Notes: a model not told the origin generated them from the sequence alone. A stretch of 39,601 nucleotides of DNA from Bacteroides sp. (GCA_015060735.1 SUXX01000018.1:1-39601), one strand, 5' to 3'; positions 1 through 8,449 are shown, counted from the stretch's first letter. A program made the numbers and translations.

Positions 1-91
1 CCTGCTTCGGAAGGGCAAGGGTTTCGATGGCTTTGCCTGCTGACAATTTATTTTCTGCTGGATGAACTCCACCAATTCTAAATGTCTTCAC
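1..91 (-). CDS. rnfC: RnfC, electron transport complex subunit C (5' fragment)
   Basis: Only the first 30 codons are inside the window; the gene continues past base 1. Read on the minus strand from a GTG at 91, it begins MKTFRIGGVHPAENKLSAGK, the conserved N-terminus of RnfC/RsxC. RnfC is the peripheral subunit of the Rnf complex that couples ferredoxin:NAD+ electron flow to ion pumping at the inner membrane. An in-frame stop lies eight codons upstream with no ATG in between, so GTG is the most likely start. It follows rnfB at 128 bp, wider than usual for this operon, and the gap holds a palindromic repeat. Confidence 0.9.
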   Translation of the reverse strand, partial: MKTFRIGGVHPAENKLSAGKAIETLALPKQ

Positions 92-136
92 TGTTATATC
101 TTTTATTTGTTTTTACTTACTCTATTATTCTCATCG

Positions 137-214
137 TGTCATTCTGAACGAAGTGAAGAATCTGATTGCATCCTCATTTGTGTATCCAGATCCTTCGCGA
201 TGCTCAAAATGACA
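137..214. repeat. Palindromic intergenic repeat between rnfB and rnfC
   Basis: Two 28-nt arms (137-164 and 187-214) form an imperfect inverted repeat around a 22-nt loop, with about 21 of 28 positions paired. The left arm contains CGAAGTGAAGAATCTG and both outer ends are TGTCATT/AATGACA. The element begins six bases beyond the rnfB stop codon. A related sequence occurs at 32271-32382 in this window. From memory, strings of this type recur in intergenic DNA of many Bacteroidota; that recall is not verified here. In the rnf mRNA it would fold into a stem-loop. Confidence 0.75.
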
Positions 215-219
215 CATCC

Positions 220-1158
220 TTATGCTTCTGCTTTCGGAGCTTCAGCCTTTGGAGCTTCCGGAGCCTTCGGGGCTTCTACTTTCGGAGCCGTAGCCGGTTT
301 TGGAGTAGCTGGAGTTTCTGTCTTCGGCTTGCGTGGCGGGAAGTTGATAGCATGGATAGCACCCTTCGGACATTCCAGTTCGCACTTGCGACAAGACTTA
401 CACTTAGCCGGGTCGATGTATGCCAAGTTGTTTTCGAGCGTGATTGCTTCGAACGGACAAACCTTCACACACTTGCCACAACCGATACAGCTAGCCTTAC
501 ATGCCTTGTTGGCAACGGCACCCTTGTCCTTGTTGACACACATCACTACCATGCGACGGTTGTTCTTGCCCTTCGGACGGATTTCGATGATGCGACGCGG
601 ACAAGCCTTGGCACAAGCACCACAAGCGGTACACTTTTCTTCGTCCACTTCCGGCAATCCTGTTTCCGGGTTGATGTGGATAGCATCAAACTTACATGCA
701 GAAACACAATCACCACAGCCTAAACAACCGAAGGCACAGCCTGTCTCACCACCCGAAGTAGCATGTGCAATGGCACAGGACTTGGCACCATCGTACTGAG
801 CTGTACGAGGACGGTTTTCACAACTACCGTTACATCTCACTACCGCAATCTTCGGTTCGGAGGCAACGGCTTCCATTCCCAGAATGGCCGCGATTTTCTC
901 CATTGTCGGAGCACCACCGGCCGGACACAACTTTCCTTCCAACGAACCGGCATCAGCAGCTTTCACACAAGCCGATGCAAAACCGTTACATCCCGGGAAA
1001 CCGCATCCACCGCAATTGGCCTGAGGAAGCACTTCGGCTACCTGAGCAATACGGGGGTCTTCATACACAGCAAACTTCTTCGAAGCGACATACAAGATTA
1101 CCGCGGCAATCAAACCAATCGCACCTAATGAAATCACTGCAACCAGAATTAAATTCAT
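220..1158 (-). CDS. rnfB: RnfB, electron transport complex ferredoxin subunit B
   Basis: RnfB is the membrane-anchored iron-sulfur subunit of the Rnf complex and relays electrons from ferredoxin. The 312-residue protein has one N-terminal membrane helix (residues about 3-25), then the RnfB four-cysteine cluster beginning near C49 (CGGCGFPGC, fourth Cys near 78). Several ferredoxin-type CxxCxxCxxxC motifs follow between about 142 and 265 (CLGCGDCVSAC, CTACGACAKAC, CIGCGKCVKVC, CKSCRKCELEC). The tail from about residue 278 is a low-complexity Pro/Ala/Lys/Glu stretch, probably a flexible linker. It lies 21 bp downstream of rseC in the same operon. The start has no Shine-Dalgarno, as is usual here. 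Confidence 0.96.
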   Translation of the reverse strand: MNLILVAVISLGAIGLIAAVILYVASKKFAVYEDPRIAQVAEVLPQANCGGCGFPGCNGFASACVKAADAGSLEGKLCPAGGAPTMEKIAAILGMEAVASEPKIAVVRCNGSCENRPRTAQYDGAKSCAIAHATSGGETGCAFGCLGCGDCVSACKFDAIHINPETGLPEVDEEKCTACGACAKACPRRIIEIRPKGKNNRRMVVMCVNKDKGAVANKACKASCIGCGKCVKVCPFEAITLENNLAYIDPAKCKSCRKCELECPKGAIHAINFPPRKPKTETPATPKPATAPKVEAPKAPEAPKAEAPKAEA

Positions 1159-1179
1159 AATGTTAGTTATTATTAATTA

Positions 1180-1596
1180 TTATTGTTTTTCTATCGTAAA
1201 TGAGAAAGTTTTGCTTAACTTATCTTTCATGAAATATATGACAATATAATAAGGTATTATGGCAAGCAGAGCAATAATAGCCGATAATAATGCATCGCCA
1301 TCAGTAATCCGCATAGCCACAAAAAGCATCAGTAATAAAATAAGAAGGGGCACGCCGAAGGCCAACATGACCGCCCGCATCCCCATGGATGTAGTTCCAC
1401 AAACCACGACTTCCTCTCCTACCCGATAAGAAGCCTGTACACCGTAAACATCAATCTGCTTTTCTTTGCTTTCAGAAGCATTGCAAAGTCCCTTCGCACT
1501 ACATGCCGAACATGCAGATGTCTGCACTATCCGAACTATGATATGCGAACCGTCTATCTTCTCGATAACACCCCGATGCTTAATAATATCTGCCAT
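1180..1596 (-). CDS. rseC: RseC/MucC-family regulator, Rnf-associated
   Basis: This 138-residue protein fits the RseC/MucC family (SoxR-reducing system protein RseC), which heads rnf operons in Bacteroidales. An N-terminal domain carries a clustered cysteine motif (CSACSAKGLC, near residues 29-38) that could bind a metal or cluster. Two hydrophobic helices follow (about 75-95 and 102-122). RseC modulates sigma-E or SoxR signalling in Proteobacteria; here a role in Rnf assembly or redox maintenance is inferred from position only. It is the first gene of the rseC-rnfB-rnfC transcript, with a -7 box 30 bp upstream of the start. Confidence 0.9.
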   Translation of the reverse strand: MADIIKHRGVIEKIDGSHIIVRIVQTSACSACSAKGLCNASESKEKQIDVYGVQASYRVGEEVVVCGTTSMGMRAVMLAFGVPLLILLLMLFVAMRITDGDALLSAIIALLAIIPYYIVIYFMKDKLSKTFSFTIEKQ

Positions 1597-1625
1597 TTTA
1601 GCAAGCTCAACATAACTAAACCTTG

Positions 1626-1633
1626 CAAAATTA
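1626..1633 (-). promoter_or_regulatory. Promoter -7 box for rseC-rnf operon
   Basis: On the minus strand this reads TAATTTTG, matching the Bacteroidota -7 consensus TAnnTTTG, 30 bp upstream of the rseC ATG. No clear -33 TTTG is seen. Confidence 0.6.
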
Positions 1634-1687
1634 ATATTTTAATTGCATAGAATAAAGTATAAAACCATTATTTTCTTCATAAATCAT

Positions 1688-1712
1688 TTTTTTCATTGTA
1701 ACAATGAAAAAA
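1688..1712. repeat. Perfect 12-bp inverted repeat in the rseC/cutC divergent promoter region
   Basis: TTTTTTCATTGT and ACAATGAAAAAA flank a single central A at 1700. It lies about 55 bp upstream of the rseC -7 box and 60 bp upstream of the cutC -7 box. A dimeric regulator operator is one reading. A factor-independent terminator is less likely, because no gene reads into it. The G+C-poor stem would be weak as RNA. Confidence 0.5.
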
Positions 1713-1770
1713 GCTAACCCAAAAAACAAAATATTTTCCTTTTTTTAATTCAACGAATTTACTTTATAGT

Positions 1771-1778
1771 TATATTTG
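1771..1778 (+). promoter_or_regulatory. Promoter -7 box for the cutC pair
   Basis: TATATTTG matches TAnnTTTG exactly. The start codon lies 80-90 bp downstream, so the mRNA would have a leader of about 75-85 nt. No convincing -33 TTTG is visible. Confidence 0.6.
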
Positions 1779-1858
1779 CATAAAATTCCTAATACTAATG
1801 AGACTCTGCGGGTAAAGGAAAGAGCCATTCGTTCCATACACGTACAGAAACTTTAAGA

Positions 1859-2713
1859 ATGACATCTATGAGCAGAAAATCTAAAATTGAGATTTGTGCA
1901 AACTCTGTAGAAAGTGCAATCAAGGCACAAGAAGGAGGAGCATATAGAGTAGAATTATGTGCCGGTATTCCTGAGGGAGGAACAACCCCACCATTTGGTG
2001 ACATGCGTATGGCTAGACAGTTACTGCAACAAACCAAATTACATGTTATCATACGACCAAGAGGAGGAGATTTTCTATATTCTCCATTGGAACAAGAAAT
2101 CATGCTTCATGATATAAAAGTTGCTCGCCAATTGGGAGCGGATGGTGTCGTATTTGGATGTCTGACAGCCGAAGGTGATGTAGACATGATTGCCATGAAA
2201 AAGCTAATGAATGCCGTTGGCGACATGAACGTAACTTTCCACAGAGCTTTCGACATGTGTAAAGACCCTAAAGTCGCTTTAGAACAAATCATTGAATTGG
2301 GATGTACTCGTATCCTTACTTCCGGACAGGAAGCAAATGCTGTTAAAGGTATACCTCTATTGAAAGAATTGGTAGAACAAGCCGATGGACGAATCATCAT
2401 TATGCCAGGATGCGGTGTTAACCCGAACAACATCCGACAAATAGCTGAAGAAACCGGAGCTACAGAATTCCATTTCTCCGGCAGAAGTTCATACGAAAGT
2501 GAAATGATATTCAGAAATCCCAAAGTATCCATGGGCGGAACAGTGAAGATAGAAGAATATCAAAGAGACATAACCAATCCGGAAATAGTCAAAGCTGCTT
2601 TAGCGGAGTTAGCATTGAAAGATGAGAAAGACGAGTTACTTGAAAAAAAGGAAAAAGAGGCTAAAGCTAGATCTAAAAAGAAGAAAGACGAATTTGACGA
2701 AGATGAAGACTAA
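1859..2713 (+). CDS. cutC: CutC-family protein, first of two tandem copies
   Basis: CutC proteins are cytoplasmic TIM-barrel proteins linked to copper homeostasis; their biochemical activity is unsettled. Family hallmarks are EICANSVESA, ELCAGIPEGGTTP, IIRPRGGDFLY, TFHRAFDM and LTSGQEA. The two cysteines (EICANS and ELCAGI) match the pair proposed to bind copper in human CutC. The barrel ends near residue 250. A highly charged Lys/Glu tail then ends in an acidic run, and it is absent from the neighbouring copy. The start may be ATG 1859 or the in-frame ATG 1868; neither has a clear ribosome site. The second copy follows after 27 bp. Confidence 0.93.
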   Translation: MTSMSRKSKIEICANSVESAIKAQEGGAYRVELCAGIPEGGTTPPFGDMRMARQLLQQTKLHVIIRPRGGDFLYSPLEQEIMLHDIKVARQLGADGVVFGCLTAEGDVDMIAMKKLMNAVGDMNVTFHRAFDMCKDPKVALEQIIELGCTRILTSGQEANAVKGIPLLKELVEQADGRIIIMPGCGVNPNNIRQIAEETGATEFHFSGRSSYESEMIFRNPKVSMGGTVKIEEYQRDITNPEIVKAALAELALKDEKDELLEKKEKEAKARSKKKKDEFDEDED

Positions 2714-2740
2714 TTATCTATATACTAAATTAATTATACC

Positions 2741-3535
2741 ATGAATCAAGACCCTAAATTTAAAGTAGAAATTTGTGCTAATTCTGCAGAAAGTGCTTTA
2801 ATGGCACAAAAAGGTGGTGCATATCGTATTGAATTATGTGCAGGTATTCCTGAAGGCGGTACAACACCATCAGCCGGAGAAATCCGCATGGCAAGAGCTT
2901 TATTGAAAGAAACAAAGATGCACGTTATTATCCGTCCAAGAGGTGGTGATTTCTTATACAATGAATATGAACAAGAAATTATGATTAATGACATCAAGTT
3001 GTGTAAAGAACTTGGCGTAGACGGTATCGTGATCGGATGTTTGACAGCTGAAGGTACAGTTGACATTCCACTCTGTAAAAGATTAATTGAAGCTGCTGAT
3101 GGCATGAATGTAACTTTCCACCGTGCATTCGACATGAGTCGTGACCCAAAAGAAGCTTTAGAAGACATCATCAGTTTGGGATGTACTCGTGTCCTTACTT
3201 CTGGACAAGAACCGGATGCAGTTCAAGGTATTCCTTTGATTAAAGAATTGGTAGAACAAGCCAATGGCCGTATTATCGTTATGCCTGGTGGTTGTGTACG
3301 TTCAAACACTGTTCGCCAAATTGCAGACGAAACAGGTGCAACAGAATTCCACTTGACATGTAGAAATTCGTATGAAAGCGGTATGATTTATCGCAATCCT
3401 AAGGTTTCAATGGGCGATGTAGTAAAAATCGAAGAATACAAGAAAGATGTAACAAATCCTGTGATTGTCAAGGCTGCTGTTGATGAATTATTCAATGAAA
3501 ATCCTGAAGGAAAAATCTTTGAAGACGAACATTAA
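2741..3535 (+). CDS. cutC: CutC-family protein, second tandem copy
   Basis: This is a 264-residue TIM-barrel CutC paralog of the preceding gene and very similar along the whole barrel (RIELCAGIPEGGTTP, VIIRPRGGDFLYN, VTFHRAFDM, RVLTSGQEPDA). The proposed copper cysteines are kept. Near the phosphate-type loop it reads MPGGCVRSN where the first copy reads MPGCGVNPN, and it has EFHLTCR where the first has EFHFSGR. The two copies thus differ at positions usually conserved in CutC. It has only a short acidic C-terminus instead of the long charged tail. It is probably co-transcribed with copy one and ends at a strong terminator. Confidence 0.93.
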   Translation: MNQDPKFKVEICANSAESALMAQKGGAYRIELCAGIPEGGTTPSAGEIRMARALLKETKMHVIIRPRGGDFLYNEYEQEIMINDIKLCKELGVDGIVIGCLTAEGTVDIPLCKRLIEAADGMNVTFHRAFDMSRDPKEALEDIISLGCTRVLTSGQEPDAVQGIPLIKELVEQANGRIIVMPGGCVRSNTVRQIADETGATEFHLTCRNSYESGMIYRNPKVSMGDVVKIEEYKKDVTNPVIVKAAVDELFNENPEGKIFEDEH

Positions 3536-3553
3536 TCCATATCTTAAAGACAT

Positions 3554-3600
3554 CATAAAAAAAGAAATCCTCTCGATATGAGAGGATTTCTTTTTTTATG
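3554..3600. terminator. Bidirectional terminator between cutC and the transglutaminase gene
   Basis: A perfect 21-bp inverted repeat (3554-3574 and 3580-3600) surrounds a 5-nt loop. The GC-containing core GAAATCCTCTC is flanked by A7 on one side and T7 on the other, so it can terminate transcription in both directions for the convergent genes. Confidence 0.93.
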
Positions 3601-3604
3601 ATGC

Positions 3605-6268
3605 TTACAACTTATGAATAACTTTCATCATTTGCTCACCTAAACCAATGGTATATCCTTGTGAAACAAAGACAACCCGATAGAAGGTATCACCAATGAT
3701 AAACATCGGAAGAATATCTTTATTAGACAGTTTCATTTCCTTTGCAATCATATTCTGGATAACACCATCCTTATCAATACCAAACGAGATAGTTTTAGGC
3801 AATCCCGGGAAATCTTGTGGACGGAACTTCGCATATGATTCTTCATCCGGGAACAAAAGAACAATACCTCTACCCCATTTTTCAAATTCAGCAGACATTG
3901 CTGCAATATCACGCAATGCATGGTTGGTCGGTTCTTGATTAACACCTAATACACCAACTACGTAATAACCACGGCCAGTTGTGTTCAATACAGATGTCAT
4001 ATCATCACTACCTATCAATTTATACTTTGTTTCAGAGTTGAACGTACCGATTACCTGAATTTCATCACTGTTTTCACGCATAACCAAATCAACGGTTGTT
4101 GTCTCATCTGCATTAACTGGGAAAAATTCCAAATCAGCCAATACACCGCCATTAGCCAAACGTGTACCTGTGACCATCATGTAATATCCTTCATCCAACG
4201 CTGTTCCGTTTTTCAAAATCTTACTCCAAGTAGCACCGCCACCCATATCAATATCACCTTCGTCATAATTCAACAATTGCAGACTTCCTTCATCTGTAAC
4301 CTTAGAAATTGTAAAGTGTGAATAATATTTCGGATCATCCAAGAATGCAATAGGAGAATACTTAGCTACAAATTTACCTGATTTTGTTTCAGCTGAAACG
4401 CTAGCTCCAAAATTCACATCCTTAGCTCCGTCCATATCAATAACTTGTACCTTACCTGTTACATCATCTATACGAGCCGGGATGCCCAAACTTCTAGCCA
4501 TTGAAACAAAGAATATATCACGGCTATGAGCATCTGCCACGCGAGCTTTCCAAACACCAGCTGGAGAAATCGGTGAACCACCCAAATTACATTGTTCATC
4601 TACACGGATATTTTCTGTAACCCAAGCAGCCAATTTCATGGGGTCTGCTTTGAATGCAGTTTTGTCTGCCTCTGCTATTTCCTTTTCAAAGAAAGACTTA
4701 TACGGAGTCAACATTTCATTGCTCACACGTGGGTTACGAATAAAACGGCGGAAATAATCCATATTCGCTTCGTACACATGTGATTGCATGTGGTCAATCA
4801 AGACTTCCAGACTTACATCACGCAAATCTTTTGCTGAGATTCGCTGAAGCAAATCAATACCTCCAGCCTTAGACTTATCAGTACGCAAGCGTGACAAGAA
4901 ATTACGAATAACTTCATGATTGCCACGAGACGCAACTAATATCTTTGCTACTGCATCTTCATCCAACTGATATTCTTTGGCAAATTGACGAGCAGACTCT
5001 TCAGACATGAAGGTTGATACATACAAGTTACGGATAGAATCTTCTTGAACCAAAAGACGATCGTTTTCTGCACGCTGTTCCGGGGTTACTTCCGGTAAGT
5101 TATATCCTTCTACAGGAGGAATAATATCAAAAGCAGCCGAGTGTCTTTCACCTGCTTTCTTATCCAACTTAACAATAAGTTCAGCATCCTTTCCAAAAGA
5201 TAATTTTCCATATCCAAACTTTCCATTCTTAGATGCCCAAATCAACATATCACCTTTGCCGGCCGAGAGTGATGTTTTTCCGGCTTCATCTGTCAACTTA
5301 TTAGCTACGGTATAGAATTCAGCATAATTATATACCTTAAACTCAACCTTTGCATCCTTTACTGGTTTACCGGCTTCATCTTGTACGATTACAGTAGCCG
5401 GTGCATTGGCTGCATAGTTTCCAATAATATTAATCTCTGTATAATTAGGATTCTGGTGCATGATTTCTTCCGGACCATTATAACGTCCGAAAACTTTAGT
5501 ATGCATCAACATACCTCTAGAAGCTGGAGCATTAAACCACGCATAATTCAAAACCGGTTCGGGTTCGCATGCACCTAAAAAATACCATTCACCATCAACC
5601 CATGCTTCTACCCAAGCGTGATTATCATCGGTATGTGCCCAACGCGGAGTATAAACCTGACGAGCCGGAATACCAACAGAACGTAAAGCAGCAACTGTGA
5701 AAGTTGATTCTTCACCACATCGTCCATAAGCAGTCTTTACCGTTGCAAGAGGTGAACTTGTACGTGAATCAGAAGGAGTATAGACTACTTTTTCATGACA
5801 CCAATGGTTTACTTCCAAAACAGCATCACGAAGAGAAAGATTCTTCACCCGATCCTTCAATTCTTCATAAAAGACCTTACGACTTTCATCCAAATTTTCA
5901 TTATTCACACGAATAGGAAGAACAAAATGACGGAATTCACGTTCTGGAATCAACTTACCCCAAGGCATTTCTTCTTTTGCCTTTAAAGTATAATCAATAT
6001 TTTCCAAGAAAAACTCTCCGGAATAATCTGTAATATCACCTAATGGCATGTATGCATAAAGAAATGTCATAGCTTCTTTTTGCATCTCTGACATCGGTTG
6101 ATTAAACACTTCAAACAAGTTACCTTGATTCAAGTTGGCTACGCGATTTTCAAAATCGCTTTGTACAATAGCACGTTCAGATTCATCACTTATCAAGTGA
6201 TTTTCTGTACATGATTGCGTCAGAAAAAGTAAACTGACACATAACGCACAATAAGATAAGAACTTCAT
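3605..6268 (-). CDS. Transglutaminase-domain lipoprotein
   Basis: This 887-residue envelope protein has a lipoprotein signal ending LTQS|C at Cys20. A transglutaminase-like core spans about 145-245, with Cys184 (GRCGEES), His217 (NHAWVE) and an acidic residue near 235 (GACEPEP) as the likely triad. A carboxypeptidase-like beta-sandwich probably follows (about 285-370, VIVQDEAGKPVKDAKVEF). A second, degenerate transglutaminase-like stretch lies near 545-620 (AHSRDIFFVSMARSLGIPAR) without a matching catalytic Cys. The last 120 residues resemble a thioredoxin fold but lack a CxxC. The function may be cleavage or cross-linking of peptides in the periplasm; the substrate is unknown. It lies 26 bp after lepA. 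Confidence 0.87.
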   Translation of the reverse strand: MKFLSYCALCVSLLFLTQSCTENHLISDESERAIVQSDFENRVANLNQGNLFEVFNQPMSEMQKEAMTFLYAYMPLGDITDYSGEFFLENIDYTLKAKEEMPWGKLIPEREFRHFVLPIRVNNENLDESRKVFYEELKDRVKNLSLRDAVLEVNHWCHEKVVYTPSDSRTSSPLATVKTAYGRCGEESTFTVAALRSVGIPARQVYTPRWAHTDDNHAWVEAWVDGEWYFLGACEPEPVLNYAWFNAPASRGMLMHTKVFGRYNGPEEIMHQNPNYTEINIIGNYAANAPATVIVQDEAGKPVKDAKVEFKVYNYAEFYTVANKLTDEAGKTSLSAGKGDMLIWASKNGKFGYGKLSFGKDAELIVKLDKKAGERHSAAFDIIPPVEGYNLPEVTPEQRAENDRLLVQEDSIRNLYVSTFMSEESARQFAKEYQLDEDAVAKILVASRGNHEVIRNFLSRLRTDKSKAGGIDLLQRISAKDLRDVSLEVLIDHMQSHVYEANMDYFRRFIRNPRVSNEMLTPYKSFFEKEIAEADKTAFKADPMKLAAWVTENIRVDEQCNLGGSPISPAGVWKARVADAHSRDIFFVSMARSLGIPARIDDVTGKVQVIDMDGAKDVNFGASVSAETKSGKFVAKYSPIAFLDDPKYYSHFTISKVTDEGSLQLLNYDEGDIDMGGGATWSKILKNGTALDEGYYMMVTGTRLANGGVLADLEFFPVNADETTTVDLVMRENSDEIQVIGTFNSETKYKLIGSDDMTSVLNTTGRGYYVVGVLGVNQEPTNHALRDIAAMSAEFEKWGRGIVLLFPDEESYAKFRPQDFPGLPKTISFGIDKDGVIQNMIAKEMKLSNKDILPMFIIGDTFYRVVFVSQGYTIGLGEQMMKVIHKL

Positions 6269-6294
6269 TTTATAGTATTTTTAAGGTTAATTTA

Positions 6295-8076
6295 TTAATC
6301 CAATTTCAGTACTGCCAAGAAGGCCTTCTGAGGAACTTCCACATTACCAATCTGCTTCATTCTCTTTTTTCCTTTCTTCTGCTTTTCAAGCAATTTACGC
6401 TTACGACTCACGTCACCACCATAACACTTAGCGGTTACATCCTTACGCAATTGTTTAACTGTTTCACGGGCGATAATCTTCGCACCGATAGCTGCCTGAA
6501 TAGCAATATCGAACTGTTGGCGAGGGATGAGTTCCTTCAGTTTTTCACACATACGACGTCCGAAAGACTCAGCATTGTCCACATGTGTCAAAGTAGAAAG
6601 GGCATCCACCGGTTCCCCATTCAATAGAATATCCAACTTAATAAGCTTAGACGGGCGGAAACCATTCATGTGATAGTCGAACGAGGCATATCCCTTCGAG
6701 ATACTTTTCAACTTATCATAGAAGTCAATCACAATCTCGCCCAATGGAATGTCATAGAAGATTTCCACACGGTTACCCGAAATGTACTCTTGCTTAATAA
6801 GTTCACCACGTTTACCCAAGCACAAGGTCATGATAGGACCAATGTAATTGGTAGTAGTAATAATGGATGCACGGATATAAGGTTCTTCGATGTGGTCAAT
6901 CAATGTTACTTCCGGCATGCCCGACGGATTATGTACTTCCTTTTCCTCACCATGCTTGTCGAATACCTTATAGGATACATTAGGTACGGTAGTAATCACG
7001 TTCATATCGAACTCTCGATCGAGTCGTTCCTGTACAATTTCCATATGAAGCAATCCCAAAAAGCCACAACGGAAACCAAAGCCCAAAGCCACAGATGATT
7101 CCGGCATGAAAGTCAAGGAAGCATCATTCAATTGTAGTTTTTCAAGCGATGCACGGAGATTTTCATAATCTTCTGCATCGATGGGGTAAAGACCGGCAAA
7201 AACCATCGGCTTCACTTCTTCGAAACCCGAGATAGCTTTTTCGCACGGACGGGCAATATGAGTAATGGTATCCCCTACTTTCACTTCCTTAGATGTCTTG
7301 ATACCCGAAATAATATATCCCACATCACCGGTTCTGAGTTCGTTACGAGGAATCATATCCATTTTCAATACTCCGATTTCATCGGCATCGTATTCTTTAC
7401 CCGTATTGAAGAACTTCACTTTATCCCCCTTACGGATAACACCGTTCTCTATCTTGAAATAGGCAATAATTCCTCGGAAAGAGTTGAACACAGAGTCAAA
7501 AATCAATGCTTGTAACGGAGCTTCTTCATCACCTTCCGGATGCGGAATACGTTCAACGACCGCATTGAGGATTTCTTCCACCCCCAAACCTGTCTTTCCG
7601 GAAGCACGAATAATCTCTTCACGCTTACATCCCAATAGGTCTACAATTTCATCTTCCACTTCTTCGGGCATGGCACTATCCATGTCACACTTGTTCATGA
7701 CTGGGATAATTTCGAGATCATTCTCTAAGGCCATATAAAGATTAGAAATCGTTTGTGCCTGAACTCCCTGAGATGCATCGACCACCAGCAAAGCACCTTC
7801 GCAAGCTGCAATCGAGCGGGAAACTTCGTATGAAAAGTCTACGTGCCCCGGGGTGTCAATCAAATTCAAAACATATTTTTCACCTTTATATATATATTCC
7901 ATCTGTATGGCATGACTCTTGATGGTAATTCCTCTTTCCTTCTCAAGATCCATGTCATCCAACATTTGTCCTTCTGTGACTTTGATGGTTTGAGTATATT
8001 CCAATAAACGATCTGCCAATGTGGACTTTCCGTGGTCAATATGTGCAATAATGCAAAAGTTACGAATGTTTTTCAT
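6295..8076 (-). CDS. lepA: Elongation factor 4 (LepA)
   Basis: LepA is a translational GTPase that acts on the ribosome and aids 30S biogenesis and elongation under stress. The 593-residue length is normal. GTPase motifs are visible: G1 AHIDHGKST (11-19), switch II DTPGH (74-78) and NKCD for guanine recognition. EF-G-like domains and the LepA-specific C-terminal domain follow, ending in the Lys/Arg-rich [18 protein letters not shown] segment. It starts at 8076, about 20 bp downstream of a good -7 box, and precedes the transglutaminase lipoprotein on the same strand. Confidence 0.98.
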   Translation of the reverse strand: MKNIRNFCIIAHIDHGKSTLADRLLEYTQTIKVTEGQMLDDMDLEKERGITIKSHAIQMEYIYKGEKYVLNLIDTPGHVDFSYEVSRSIAACEGALLVVDASQGVQAQTISNLYMALENDLEIIPVMNKCDMDSAMPEEVEDEIVDLLGCKREEIIRASGKTGLGVEEILNAVVERIPHPEGDEEAPLQALIFDSVFNSFRGIIAYFKIENGVIRKGDKVKFFNTGKEYDADEIGVLKMDMIPRNELRTGDVGYIISGIKTSKEVKVGDTITHIARPCEKAISGFEEVKPMVFAGLYPIDAEDYENLRASLEKLQLNDASLTFMPESSVALGFGFRCGFLGLLHMEIVQERLDREFDMNVITTVPNVSYKVFDKHGEEKEVHNPSGMPEVTLIDHIEEPYIRASIITTTNYIGPIMTLCLGKRGELIKQEYISGNRVEIFYDIPLGEIVIDFYDKLKSISKGYASFDYHMNGFRPSKLIKLDILLNGEPVDALSTLTHVDNAESFGRRMCEKLKELIPRQQFDIAIQAAIGAKIIARETVKQLRKDVTAKCYGGDVSRKRKLLEKQKKGKKRMKQIGNVEVPQKAFLAVLKLD

Positions 8077-8095
8077 TGTTTCATTTTATTTGTCG

Positions 8096-8124
8096 CAAAG
8101 ATACAAAAAAATTGCGTTGAACAA
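8096..8124 (-). promoter_or_regulatory. Promoter of lepA
   Basis: On the minus strand a TTG (8124-8122), an 18-bp spacer and TATCTTTG (8103-8096) match the Bacteroidota pattern. The -33 TTG lies in the loop region of the upstream gene's terminator hairpin, so the two signals overlap. Confidence 0.7.
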
Positions 8125-8153
8125 CATAGTAAATATGTGTCAACGCAATTTTT
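8105..8153 (-). terminator. Terminator of the winged-helix gene
   Basis: Perfect 14-bp arms (8107-8120 and 8140-8153, core TTGCGTTGA) surround a 19-nt loop and are followed on the minus strand by a run of seven Ts. It begins about 20 bp after the stop of the 67-residue gene. Confidence 0.85.
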
Positions 8154-8173
8154 ATTTCGTATTGATGATTTAC

Positions 8174-8377
8174 TTACACCAATTTCACAAAGATTTCACC
8201 TTCAACTTCAGATACAGCTACTTTATCTTCTCTCAACAACCAACCCAAGCCCAAGAAAAAATCCTTGTCTGCTTTCATCTTAGCTGCTTTCTTAATTTGC
8301 TTCTGTGTCAAACCTTCTGTACCATTCAATGCTTCCCAGATTTGTCCGGCCAAAGCACCTGCTTTTTCTTTCAACAT
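8174..8377 (-). CDS. Small winged helix-turn-helix protein (DUF2582 type)
   Basis: The 67-residue protein resembles the DUF2582 winged-helix family common in Bacteroidales. A helix (residues 2-18) is followed by a helix-turn-helix-like stretch (GLTQKQIKKAAKMKADKDFFLGLGWLLRE) and a two-strand wing (DKVAVSEVEGEIFVKL). The family is often highly expressed; whether it binds DNA is unproven. It is monocistronic, with its own promoter and terminator. The start at 8377 is about 34 bp from the -7 box. No close partner gene suggests its target. Confidence 0.85.
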   Translation of the reverse strand: MLKEKAGALAGQIWEALNGTEGLTQKQIKKAAKMKADKDFFLGLGWLLREDKVAVSEVEGEIFVKLV

Positions 8378-8410
8378 TCTAATATTCTTTTTGAGTTAAT
8401 ATTTCGAGTG

Positions 8411-8439
8411 CAAATATACAACTTTTTTATGTTATACAA
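8411..8439 (-). promoter_or_regulatory. Promoter of the winged-helix gene with TGTT-N4-AACA dyad
   Basis: On the minus strand a TTG (8439-8437), an 18-bp spacer and TATATTTG (8418-8411) form a consensus promoter. The -33 region lies in TGTTGTATAACA, an inverted repeat TGTT-N4-AACA. The same 12-mer occurs in the -33 region of the small RNA promoter near 25.6 kb. Confidence 0.75.
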
Positions 8440-8449
8440 CATGTAAATA

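Noticed and set aside
62-799. Long plus-strand frame opposite rnfB
   Set aside because: It is antisense to a clear rnfB and its repeats reflect the Pro/Ala/Lys/Glu tail read backwards.
1798-1815. Five-codon frame (ATG AGA CTC TGC GGG TAA) in the cutC leader
   Set aside because: Its position suggests a leader peptide, but five codons with one Cys are too little to support the claim.
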